Source of the DNA: Spirodela intermedia | Lineage: Eukaryota > Streptophyta > Magnoliopsida > Alismatales > Araceae | Length of the DNA: 64,000 nt | Direction: 5' to 3' | Assembly (NCBI GenBank): GCA_902729315.2 | Contig: LR746274.1 | Location: forward strand, 3,065,037 to 3,129,036 | Shown: one piece after another, positions 26,627-37,907 of the stretch | How positions within the stretch are numbered: position 1 is the stretch's first letter | How the letters are laid out: each line of letters begins with the position of its first letter | The notes under the pieces: generated by a model | Seen by the model: the letters and a program-made list of their open reading frames with translations, nothing else | The model's database searches: none | Told to the model about the DNA's origin: nothing | Translations under genes and position numbers: made by a program

Positions 26627-29600
26627 TCATAGACTGCTGTGCAGAGATCTCAGGTCGGAGATGACTTTGCTTCTCACTTCCTCTCTCTTTAGCTTCCCTG
26701 AAGTTGTGCATGGAAATGGCTTCTCCCATTGCATGTAGATCTTGGGTATTTTGAATCTAAAAAGGAAAAAAAGAAAATGAGAAAGCGAGAGAGAGAGAGA
26801 GATTTTCTTGAAAAAAAATTCTTCCGGAGATGATTTATTTACATGATAATGTAAATTTCTAAGCATTAATTTTAAAAAAATCGAAAATTGAAAATTAATG
26901 TCCAGGACTTTCTGGTTTTTATGTGAGCTTTCAGCAATCTGTCCACGTGCTAATTTCAGAGAAAATAAAATAAGTAATAAATAACGAACTGAGGAAACAG
27001 AAATGGAAACCGTCTGCTTCTATGTTTTCCTTCAAGCTAGTGTGACAATCAGGCAGGCCTTAGGGGATTAAGCCAAGGAAAATGGAAAAAACTTATTGAT
27101 AATTCACGGTATGAGTGGGCAAAAAGGCCAATTAACCAAAGTAAATAATATTAAAAAAGAAACGTAGATTAAACCAAACCCAAGAAGAAAATGAATGGGA
27201 TGACATAGGAGTGTGATCCCTTAAGTACAGAAAAATCGATAAAAAGTGGTAAAATTCCTGTAATGGCAAAGAAAAGACCCACATTTGCACTATTCTAAGC
27301 CCTAAGAGTTCATAATGTTCTTTCCGAATGGGGGAAATTTCGGAGTATTTTCCTTACTACGGAAGAATAATTGTTGATATGATGTCTTACACGATTTAAG
27401 CTCCTATTTTTCTTTTCTTTTTAATTTACCCAGTTCATTCAATCAAAACTTTTCTTTAAATAGTGCATTTACCCAGTTCATTCAATCAGAACTTTCCTTT
27501 AAATAGTACCTGGACAAGTGTCTCTGTCTGCAGTGAGCTTGAAGGATATGAGACGACAATTGGTTTCTCTCTCTTGAAGGAGCAGATCCGTCATCAACCC
27601 AGTTCCAACCCTCCTTGACGCACACACAAGCAGCTATCCTCTCTGTAAAATGGGCATCAGGGATCCCAAAAACAACCACAGAGGAAACACCCGGGTGTTG
27701 AAGAAGAACGCCCTCCACCTAACATATCCGATCATGCTGCTATTAATAAAATTGCTGGCATTATTGGAAAGGATGTTAAGACTACGGAGCACTGTAAGGC
27801 AAAGAAAATTACTAACTGTAGTTTTATACTGTATTCAATGCGTAGATCACATCTTTGATGCATTCATGAACTACATTTCTGACGTTAATGAAGCTGGTTA
27901 TAACAAACACTATGAAAGACTGAAATTTACTACTATCTAAGTGGCTTTATACTTTATTCGGGGTATAAATTAACTCTTAAATGCGTATATATAGGCCGAT
28001 TATATTTTTAGCATCATAGGCAGCATGTTATAAATTACAAAATTACTAATGGTGAATAATTTTAGACTGCATTCCATGGGTCAACTTCCTCTTCTGGCTG
28101 AAAGATATCAAACACTGGAGGGCGAAAAAAAATTACTAAATTAACTAACTTTAAACTGTACTCTATGGATAGATCACCTCTTCAGAGTAAAAATTAACAA
28201 CTGCTGTATATATATTGACGGAAACTGGTTAATGAAGCACTGAAGGCCAAAGAAATTATTCATTCAAGTAATTTCAGACAGATCAGTTCTTCAGTTTACT
28301 CACTAGTTACACTTGGAACATTGATTTAACTGCAAATAAGATTACGAAATACTGGAAAGCACAGAAGCTTACTAGTTCAAGTAGTTTTAAACTGCCTTAT
28401 GGATAGAGCTTCTCTTTTAGCCCACACAGTAGTTGCATTCCTCGCATTAATGGAAACTATGTTCTGATTGTGAACTACTGGAAGGTCCAAAACATTACTC
28501 ATTCAAGTGGTCTAAGAAGTTTGCATTATGGATCGATCACCTCAACACCTAAAACATTTCTCACATTTATGGTGTTAATGGCAACTGTCTGTAAGACTAC
28601 GAGCCACTGGAAGGCCAAAAAATTTAAGTAGATTAAGACTGTATTCCATGGAAACAATACCTCTTCGGGATACACATTCTCTCCCCCACATTTGATCCGA
28701 CCATTTGTACGGCCCACCAGCCATAGCTCGCCATCACCATCAATCCACCCCGTATCCCCTGTGTCAAGCCAGCCGCTTGTTCTCCGGTCCAAAGTCTCCA
28801 CGTTGACTCTGCTCCAATATTGAACCATTAAGTGGGCCCCCCTGCTTAGAATACTACCAACCTCCGGACCACAGTTGTCAGTGCTGCTGCCTCTTATGCA
28901 TAATTCTACATGAAGGGGAGGTTTGCCGACACAGACACCCCTGACTCGATGAGCTGGCGAACCAGGTGTGGCTATATAGCTCTTATGGGAGGCGGTTCCA
29001 ACCTTGGGTGATATGGGGTCATGAAGGGTTTTGAATGTAAGAGAAGAGCATGCTTCAGTCATCCCTGAGAGAAAAAAAATAATTATGAGACTAATTTCAC
29101 AATTTAAAAAAATGGTAACAAAAATGATGCAACTAGGAGTTGGATGCGAAGCAATTAGCCCAGAAAACCTACCATATGCAGAAATTAGCTTCGCACAGGG
29201 AAACATGCGTACAGCAGCACAGATGAGATCATGAGAGAGACCACCACCGCCATTGAGAACCTTCCTTACAGATTTTGCACCCGCCCATTCATTTTCCTTC
29301 CTGATTAAAATTTACCCAGGCATTGGGAGATTAAAAGAAAACACGATATGAAAATAAATTATAACGTTTACGTCATATAAAATCAACATTATTGAAATGA
29401 AAATAAATTATAACGTTTACCCAGGCATCTATATATATAAGTTTTAGGCGACAAAGTGAAATGAATGTTTGCATCATCTAAAATCGACGTAATTATTCAT
29501 GGGCACCTATCTTTATAAGTTTCCGGCAAAGTTAATATCATATCCATTGATTAAGATGCAGAAATGAAATATCATCATGATAGAGTTTTTTCTGATTTTT

Positions 29601-31756
29601 CTGTTAGTCTTAAGCTGGAGCAGAAGAATAGACATAATTTCCGTGTTTGGTGTTAATTTCAAAGAAAATTATCGCCACTATCTTTTAACTGGTGGAAACT
29701 ATAATTTAAACGAAAACTCATACCCAATGAACGATGCCAGAACCGCGACCATTGTAGGAACGGTGATCAGAGAAGTCACTTGATGCTCCTCAATTGATCG
29801 AACGGACACATTTGCATCAAATTTGGGTTGGAAAACGTGACAACCACCCACCATTAGCATGGTGATGCAGGAAGAAATTCCACCAATATGGCACAAGGGT
29901 GCTGTGTGGAGATAAATCTGTCAGAAAAGAACGAACAATTTTATCTTCGATCTGTATATTTTTTTTCTAAAAAGGAGATATTATGAAGATCATACATCGT
30001 CCTCAGTATAGCCAACTATGGCGATTTTCGCATATGATTGGATAATCAGAGACATGTGGCTGATGGCAACACCCTTTGGCTTTCCAGTGGTTCCTGTGAT
30101 GAACAACACAATTGAAATCATTTTTAAAAATATCTTAGTTGTAATGTTGACGACCCAACTGCAAATAATTTCCGGTGGCCAATAATTTGTTTAATCTTGA
30201 GCTGAGGGATTCATATTATGGAGACATGTGGCTTTCCAGTGGCCAACGTTGGATTAGACTCGTTCTGCAACCATAATTGGCTATCCAGCAAGGGCTGTCT
30301 GGTTCAACTGACCCAAATGATCGCATACATAGGGTTCACAAAAGCCATGGCCCAATCATTCTGATCCCTCAAGAATTAAAATATGTAATATAAGATTTTA
30401 AAAGATGAGCTAATATTTTCTTCCGGTGAAAGTCAACAAAAAATACCCCCTTTTTTCTGGCCCAAAGACCATGTATTGTGCCGTTTTAACCGCCACAATT
30501 TTATATGATTTCTAATTTGGCACTCATACGCCGAATCTAACCCCAAGTCCCCTGGAAACTATGCCTCAAGAACTTGCCAAAGTGCAAGCTAAATCTCCAT
30601 TTAAACACGTTTCACAGGAATAAGCTGGAATTGTTTACCTGAAGTGAAGCATATGAGTGCTATATCTTCTGGTGCCCATATGTAATCAAAGCTTGGATCT
30701 TCCACGGGCTTCTTAATAATATATTGGTCAAGCCCTGGAAATAAATCCAAAAAACAATTTAATCTTCCACGGGCTTCTTAATACATATTCCTAGCAAAAA
30801 TCTCGTTGCCAAGAATGGAGAAGTTGATAGATGGTGGTGAAGAAATCTATGGTCGTAAATACAGTGATAAAATATATGAACCCCTGAGTTGACTTTCCTT
30901 CTTATTGGAGGGGTCTCTAGGGAAAGATGATTATGGGTATGTATACAATATCTAATAATATAAAGTGAAACAATAACAGAGTATAACGCTCCTCTCTCTC
31001 GGTCTAGCTCGCTCGCTCGCTCGTCTCCATCAGTTCGTCTCTTTCTATCTCTTTGCCTAGATTCGATTGGCCACCGACAAAAGATCCCCTCACCATTGTC
31101 ATGGCCGTTGAGGCAGCGAGGGGACTCCCCCATGAGAACGCACCATCGGATGGAAGGCACCGAGCCGTCCCCAAGCTCCGCCGCCCACCGCCGACAACCC
31201 TCGTCCACTGCCAGCACCACCGGCTCCACGGCCGCCACCGCATCCTTGGTCTCCTTGTCACTCTGCAACTCGAAATTCTTACAGATGAAAAGGAAGGGGG
31301 AGACCTCTGATATTTAACTCTGACAGACGAGAGGCTACCCAGCGGTAATTGAGGGGGGCGGCGACGCCGCCGACGAGAGCCACAGCGAGGAGCCACTCGA
31401 TGAACCACTCACTGCGGAAACAACAATGGCAGCGTAGACTCCATTAGCCTTTCCCCTCCACGGAGGTTCCTCGGAGGGAATCGAAATCGAAATCGTAATC
31501 GGCGTCTCCCTCCGGCGAGACGAGCATTTCGGGGACGCCGGCGAGCGTACCTGTTGTAAGCGGCGATGGCGACGACGTCGCCCCTCCGCACGCCGAGCGC
31601 CACGAGGCCGCGGGCCAGCCTGAGGACGCCCTCCACGAACATCCCCCCCGTTCTCCTCGCGCCGCTCTCGCTGCAGATCGTTAACGCCTCGTCCCGCCGG
31701 CGGGCCAGTATCCGGCTCAGACATTGGCAAATGTGGCCCCTGGAATAGCTGCTCAT
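26627..31756 (-). CDS. AAE14: 2-succinylbenzoate-CoA ligase (AAE14, MenE-type)
   Basis: This is an acyl-activating enzyme that forms o-succinylbenzoyl-CoA in phylloquinone (vitamin K1) biosynthesis. Ten exons give 568 aa: 31756-31551, 31411-31339, 31262-31094, 30734-30639, 30093-29996, 29917-29724, 29300-29173, 29064-28661, 27718-27510 and 26756-26627. Every junction is GT-AG and in phase. The start MSSYSRGHICQCLSRI aligns with Arabidopsis AAE14 (At1g30520, about 560 aa). The AMP-binding P-loop TSGTTGKPKG is split across exons 4 and 5. Other hallmarks are the CHIGGISSCITMLMVGG segment, AYGMTEACSSL, WLDTGD, GRTNGRIKCGGENVYPEE and the catalytic-lysine region TTSGKLKREEV. The protein ends in SSL, the same C-terminal tripeptide as the Arabidopsis enzyme and a minor peroxisomal PTS1. 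The neighbouring J-protein gene is on the same strand, 598 bp upstream. Confidence 0.95.
27428..27510 (-). repeat. 43 bp tandem duplication at the donor of AAE14 exon 9
   Basis: ACCCAGTTCATTCAATCA starts at 27428 and again at 27471. The units continue alike (AACTTTTCTTTAAATAGT versus AACTTTCCTTTAAATAGT). The second copy abuts the exon 9 donor at 27509. Confidence 0.85.
27785..28680 (-). repeat. Array of ~110-130 bp diverged repeats in AAE14 intron 8, including donor-site copies
   Basis: The core CACTGGAAGGCCAAA-like motif recurs at about 27790, 28113, 28239, 28350, 28477 and 28605. Between the motifs, a TATGGATAGATCACCTCTTC-like block recurs. On the minus strand that block reads GAAGAG|GTGATC, equivalent to the true exon 8 donor GAAGAG|GTATTG at 28661. 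The array therefore fills intron 8 and seems to have grown from its 5' end. Confidence 0.75.
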
Positions 31757-32239
31757 ACTCTGTGTTTCCCTCTCTTCTCTCTGGTTTCCCTCTCTATCTA
31801 CTGTTTGTCTATCTATCTATCTATTGCTCTATCCATTCGTCTATCAAAGTTTCCATGCTTTGCCGCCGTTTCTCGTCCGAGATAGATTACGTGGGGCCGC
31901 TGATACTTTTACCAAAAAACTCCTCACTACTACCGTTTAGATGGCCTTCCGACGTACTCCAGAGGGCCTTTTCGTCATTAAAGTCAGCATCCGCCTCCTC
32001 AAGTGTGTACCCTCGACGTCATCACCGTACAATACGACTGAAAACGAGATTCCCAGTCGACCACCCCAACCTCTGCAACTAATTGATTTAAAATTACGTA
32101 TTATTATATCTTACAATATAATTAATTAATGGCTATTAAACCGCAGCTTTGATGAGGTTAAAGTTGCCGCAGTAGAGGAGGCCCAAGGGAACCCAAGCTC
32201 GGTCCTCATGCTTGCACCTAGCCGAAAGAGAGGGAGCTC

Positions 32240-32277
<38 letters not shown>

Positions 32278-32354
32278 GCGGGATTCCAAAAAAAAAAAAA
32301 TAGCATTCCTTTACAGCAGATGGAACCATGCAGGACGTTGTTCGTGGAGCTATT
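31757..32354. other. Short intergenic: AAE14 promoter and J-protein 3' flank
   Basis: No coding sequence is seen. The stretch must contain the AAE14 leader and promoter and the 3' UTR of the upstream J-protein gene. A GA microsatellite lies at 32241-32273, about 80 bp beyond the J-protein stop. Confidence 0.6.
32241..32273. repeat. (GA)n microsatellite
   Basis: A GA run of about 33 bp in the probable 3' UTR of the J-protein gene. Confidence 0.9.
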
Positions 32355-35300
32355 CTATTTACAGGATCTTCTGCGGAGGTGGCGGAGGAGGGTGGTGGTG
32401 GTGGTCTTGGGGGCGGGGATCTTGAAGGGGCTCCAGGACTTGCGGCGGTGGGGATTGTCGGAGAAGAGGCCGGCGGCGAGGGCCTGCTGGAACCAGACCT
32501 CGAACGCCTCGTCGTCCTCCTCCTCCTCGGAGGCCACCATCTCCGCGTCGAGGCCTCCTCTCGCGGGGTGGTCCACCCCCATCACCATGTTCACGTGGAA
32601 GCTCGGCCGGTGGGTGTTCGCCCTGCACGCCATCCCCTGCCATCCATCCCCTCAAAACAAAAACCAAATCAGGAACAAACCCTTCACTTCCTTTCCTTTC
32701 CTACATACTCTAGAGAGAGAGAGACAAAGATCAACGCACACACAAACATATGCGGCAGGGGCCCATTGGGTATGTCCTAATTTTCCATGATATAGCTTTA
32801 ACAGTGGAACACAAATAGGCAGAGAATCATAGGGAGGAGATGCGCTAGAGAGAGAGAGAGAGGGGGGGGGATATGCATGGAGCTGACCTGGCAAATGGCC
32901 CACTCAGAGACATCAAATATCTTGCTCTCTGCACAGACAAAGGCACGGGGGATGTCTACCTGGAGAAGAGAAAAACAAGCCAGAATCTCCGTCACATCAC
33001 CTCAAACACATTTCCAAGCGTCAATCCCAATATAAAAATAAATGCACGATAGCTGGAGCACTCCAACTGCGTGAATTTGAGCCAATTAACTTCTTCAAAA
33101 CCGAAGAAAGTTTAATGGCTACCTTTTCGGTCATGAATCTTAATATTCAAATAATGATCCAAGATCGAAGATCAGTGGCTACCCAATAGGACTTCGTCGG
33201 AGCATCTGAAATGCATGAAGTTGGGGCCTTCACTATTCAATACGCAAAAAATCTTAGTAGCTGTCCTTTTCGATCATTATTCTTGGCATTTTAGAAGAGA
33301 TCGAAGATCGAAGCTCAGCAGTCATCCAAGAGACTCCTTGATGGAGCATCTTAAATGCATGAATCTGGGCCATTTATCTTATTCGAGGCCAAAGCATAAA
33401 TATTAGGTATCCTTGCCGATCATCATTCTTGGTATTTAATAAAAAAAGGATCTAAGATCAAAAGTCAACAGCCGTCCATGTGATTTCTAGACAAAGCATC
33501 TCAAATGCATGAATTTGGGGAGTTTAACTAATTCAAGACCGATATTATCGCGCATCTTTTCCGATCATCCACCGTAATAATTAAATGAAAACTAAGGGGG
33601 AGGGTTATCTTGATATTAAATGCTGATCTAATGAAAAAAATGGGAAATTGCACTTATTAAAAACAGGAAAATATATAGATGATAAACCTGGGCATCGATT
33701 TTGACATTAAAAATGAAAAATCTAAGATACCTTTCCAGTACTCGAAGCGAATGCAGAGCACCCTAATTCAACCCACCCATCCCCGTCGCTCGCTGGGTGA
33801 TGCTGGCGGCAATCCTGATCCAACACCGGCCACCCATGGAAAGACAGCGAAGAGACGTGAAGAGATGGGGAAAGAAGGAGAAACTCCATCATTTAATAAA
33901 TGTGGTAAGAAGCCTGACCTGGCACCACCGGGCCCTGGCCTTGCTCCTGTAGGTGCAGATCCAATTATGGGAATTGCCGCATTTTGTGCACTCTATACGC
34001 CTGGATTCCTCAGGACGATACTCCACCCCGTCCTGTTGAATCGATGGCGGAGGTCATCATAAAAGAAGATGATGGAAACTATAAAACAGCAAGAACCAAC
34101 CTGCGGGGACGAAGAACGAGACATCTCAGAGATGACCCTCGATTCCTCCTTCCTCAGCTGCTCATCATAGCCTCTTCTCTTCGTCGCATCCGACAGCACC
34201 TGAAGGTTGCCCACCGCTCAGTTGCAGGAGAATCTCCGCCAATAAATGCGCCATTATTGCAGGGCCTAGCAGCCTTACCTCATATGCAGTCTGGAGCTTC
34301 TTGAATGACTCACCCGCCAGAGGGTTTCCCATATTTTTGTCGGGGTGGACCAGAACTGCCTGTGTTATTGAACGAAGCACGTGATGATAATAAGCCAAGA
34401 GCGAGAGATGATCCCGCCCCCCCCCCGTGAAGAAACCCTAAAATCAATAGAGATCTGACCTTTTTCCGGTACTCCTTCTTCAGCGCAGCGAGATCGATGG
34501 CCCTGATCTGGGGAAATCCAAGCGTCTCGTAGTGGTTCAAGCTTCCCATTATCCTCCTCATCTCCTCCAGCGAACCCAGATCAGACTTCACCGCCTTGCT
34601 GGGAGAGCTATTCTTCTCCTTCTTCACAGCATTCTCCGAGGTGGACGTTCTACAGGGATTGACCGAGTCCACGTCCTCCGGCTGACCAGCCGAAGAAGAA
34701 AACTCGCAATCTTCGGAGAAGTCATCCACCACGGGTTCGGGTTTCCTGGTCTCTTCGTCCTGCATGGGCTCAGGGGTGCGCTCATAGCTTTGGAGAAAGC
34801 CCACCAGGAGATCGTTTGAGAGGAAGGCCAGGTTTGCCGACAGGAATATCCCAATCCACCCAAACCGGGCATACACAGAGTAAACACAGTAAGCAGCCAC
34901 CATGAAGACCAGCACCCGTGCACGATTCAGGAAGAGCAAATAACCTGCACAATTATCATGGGAAAAAAAATCGCATTATTATGATTTTTATTTTTATTTT
35001 ATTGTTATTTTAATGATGATTGATCATCTCCAATTTACTTTTTCCTTCTTCTTTTTTCTGATTGATGCGCTTCAGTAAATGTACTAAAGATGGGGGCGTA
35101 CTTCCAACTATAAATAGCATCCCGTTGACCCAGAAGTTTCCATAGATCCACATGGTCAAAATTCCAAACAGGCCAACAATGAAGAGTCCAGGTGTATAGC
35201 CCAGATATCGAACTGTAGCACAAGCAGGCCCCTGAGACCACCAAGCGGGGGAAAAAGTTAACCATCATCACACTCAAAACGTATACACCAGAAACAGTCG

Positions 35301-36426
35301 ACTGGAGCAATAACTATTGAGATACACCAAAGCAGGCGATTGGAGCAATAACTAGGAGACTGGTTTTATATCAACATGATTTCCTGTAGAACAAAGGAAA
35401 AATAACGACACTAGACAAAAAAAATAACAGTCAAAAAATCATAAAATCCAGCAGAGGTTATAAGAAAAACATGGATAGGAGAGAGCTCGGAGGGACATGC
35501 GATTTATCATTCAGGCATATAGATCAATATATTTTGACCACCACGTCTGGCTTCAGACAGTCAAGATCCAAGCCCCAGAATCTTGAGTATGGAAGTATGG
35601 CATGCACGTATCAGATCATTTTTCTTCTCTCTCTGACATTATCATAGGCTGTTTATTAAGAATTTTGCAATTGCATCTTTATATGAATCGTCAAACCTTC
35701 ATATTGCAACACAAATCTCCTTCCATTTCTGTTTCCCACATCGATGTGATCCGGCTGCCAACTTATGGAGAAAAAAATGCCACAAAGAAGACAGCAACAC
35801 AATTCAAAACCCAGGTTTGATTCTTTGAAATGAATAGTGTGTTGAAACATTTGAACAATGCTTTGGTGAAAAAGAAAAAAAAAAAAAGGATGAAGCCAGC
35901 ACTCTGTGTCTGCAAGTTTTGAGTAAGAGATCCACAAAGCATAATTACTCCATCTTCCTACTTGGATTAGAAATCAGAGAAATTATGCGAATGTCATGAT
36001 ATTTTGCGATGAATTTGTCTATTAAGCGCACATCTCGGAATCCAAATCTACCGGTTATACATCCGAAAGAGAAGAGTGCAAATGAGAGATACTGACCAGG
36101 ATCAAAAGCGCATAAACTAAGCAAGACGTTGACGTCAAACAGAGGAAACAGCTCCAGAGGATGACGAAGATCACCGCCGTGCCCAAACCAATCAGGGACC
36201 GGAAGCCCCTCGCGGCACAATCTCTCCACTGCACCAAGAGCATCAACAGGAAGCTCCCAAGTTTCTGGAACCCACTGAAAATCAAAGGCCAGTGTTGGTC
36301 GATTAGAGATGCAAGCGCATCGCCGACGCCGTTGGCCGCCACCTGGGCGCCCGTGATGGCCTGATTCTGCGACTGCAACCATTGCCAGCCTTGCTTCAAG
36401 AGACCTATATCTCCCATGGAGAACAT
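32355..36426 (-). CDS. Membrane-anchored DnaJ (J-domain) protein with Jiv90-type C-terminus
   Basis: This is a co-chaperone resembling Arabidopsis At5g49580/At1g16680/At1g79030 and animal DNAJC14, probably in the ER membrane. Nine exons give 558 aa: 36426-36097, 35231-35102, 34944-34460, 34359-34279, 34199-34101, 34032-33919, 33814-33731, 32959-32888 and 32636-32355. All are in phase. The N-terminal half has several hydrophobic spans, for example GLFIVGLFGILTMWIYG and VLVFMVAAYCVYSVYARFG. The J domain (about residues 290-355) contains HYETLGFP and the essential HPD motif (320-322). A cysteine cluster CTKC...WCQ/DC, then DGDGWVE, SKIFDVSEWAICQ and ACRANTHRPSFHVN, matches the Jiv90 region. Homologues suggest initiation at the second ATG (36417, MGDIGLL); the first ATG adds three residues. 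Intron 7 carries ~147 bp repeats. Confidence 0.92.
33050..33570 (-). repeat. Four diverged ~147 bp tandem repeats in intron 7 of the J-protein gene
   Basis: A GCATCT-AAATGCATGAAT-TGGG block starts near 33058 (weakest copy), 33202, 33346 and 33496. Each is preceded by CGATCAT(C/T)ATTCTTGG-like and GATCGAAGATC-like sequence. Intervals are 144, 144 and 150 bp. The units are plainly related but diverged by many substitutions. Confidence 0.75.
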
Positions 36427-37491
36427 GGACCTAACACTGCCCCCCGGGAGGATCTCTTCTTGCGAGCGGGGATATTAACAGAGCTCGATGTCACCAGTTA
36501 TCGGGAAATCTGCTAAGCATCTTCCTAATTGCATCAACGAAGAAAATCTCCTCGATAGTACCTAATTCCCTGCCAAGAAAGGGACTAATTGGTCCCGGTC
36601 AACAGTGCCTACAAGAAGATGACTCATCTCCCTCAGCACCGCCGGCCGGCGCCGAGGAGGAACAGCTAAATCCAGGAGGAGAAATGGAGCAACAAAATAA
36701 TCTAGGTTCCTCTTCCGCAATGTGCCTCCAGCCACCGACAAAAGCGAGCCACCCCCTCCCGAATCACCTCCCGAAACCCTAGAAAAGAGAGTCCACGGAA
36801 ACAATCCGACCCCTCACCGTCGTTCCCCGAGGAAAAGCAGATCGGAAGAGGAAAATGCGGAAAGGGGGAAAGCGGGAAAGGTGGACCAGAAGAACACCCC
36901 CCACCCCACCCTAGCCGATGGAAGAACGAACAAAAATCCAGAAGAAGGGATGGAAATCCCCTGGCGGCATTCTCTGAGGAAAGGAAACGGGGACGAAGGT
37001 CATGGAAAACCCAGTACAGGGGTGAACTGTAGCTCTCTCTCTCTCTCTCTCTCTCGCTCTCCCCCTCCTAACTCAGCACCAGAGATGGCAAGCATGTGCG
37101 TTTCTCTCTACCTGGCCGGCTAGAGAGAGAGAACTTTAGGGGACTAGGAGTTTCCTTCTATCACACGTCATTCCTTCATACTCGCAATCTTTTATTTTTC
37201 GTGGGCCGGGCCTCTTAAGGCCCAACCCGTCTCCAAATATCGAACCGGGACAAAAAGCCCGAAATGAGGTTCAACATTGAAGAGCAATGAAGAGAGAGAG
37301 AGATAGGAGAGAGAGAGAGAGAGAGAGCAAAAGGCCATTCAACTATGAACATTTTCACATAAATACGTGCAATCGTAAGGCTCCTCTCAGCATAGCATCT
37401 GCATGAAACATACCAAATAAACCCAAAAGAATCAAGCATTCTGTAGAGAGAGAGAGAGAGATAGAGAGAGAGGACAAAAGTACAAGTAGAT
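36427..37491. other. J-protein promoter/leader and AGD12 3' flank
   Basis: No credible gene is seen. The stretch 36430-37100 is probably the J-protein leader and proximal promoter, with a CT tract at about 37031-37053. TGGGCC and AAGGCCCAA (site II-like) occur at 37202-37225. A GA microsatellite at 37291-37327 lies in the probable 3' UTR of the ArfGAP gene. Confidence 0.55.
37291..37327. repeat. (GA)n microsatellite, interrupted
   Basis: A GA run of about 37 bp with a short interruption near 37305. A shorter GA tract follows at 37446-37472, directly beyond the ArfGAP stop. Confidence 0.85.
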
Positions 37492-37876
37492 CTACTGATC
37501 CAGAGGAAGCCACTCCAGTTGGAGAGTGACCTCCCCGGACTCTACATTCTGAAGCTTCAGCGAGAGCTCCTGCCTGATCGTTCCCCCGACGACGTTGATG
37601 GGGCTGTCTTCGACGAGGGCGTTGTCTCTGGTCTTGAGCCATCTCCCCACCTGCATGTCCGAGAGCAGCTCTGCGTCCCCAAACGCCATCGCCGCCGTCA
37701 CCAGCGGCTGGATGTCCGCCTCGGCCTCCCCCATGATGTCGTCTGCCGAGAAGGTGTCGTAGTCGTACACTTGCTGCTCATGCACACATCAAGAGATCAA
37801 GAGAGAGAAGAGAGAGGGAAAGAAATGGCAATGAACCTTCAGATCTCTGGATCTCAGGTGAGACCCGTCGAGCCAA

Positions 37877-37907
<31 letters not shown>

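Noticed and set aside
33050-33570. CRISPR-like spaced repeats
   Set aside because: The whole ~147 bp unit is repeated without unique spacers, it lies in a plant intron, and no cas gene exists here.
36722-37123. Plus-strand frame of about 130 codons rich in Pro, Glu and Lys
   Set aside because: It lies in the probable leader and promoter of the minus-strand J-protein gene, ends in a CT tract, and has no recognisable domain.
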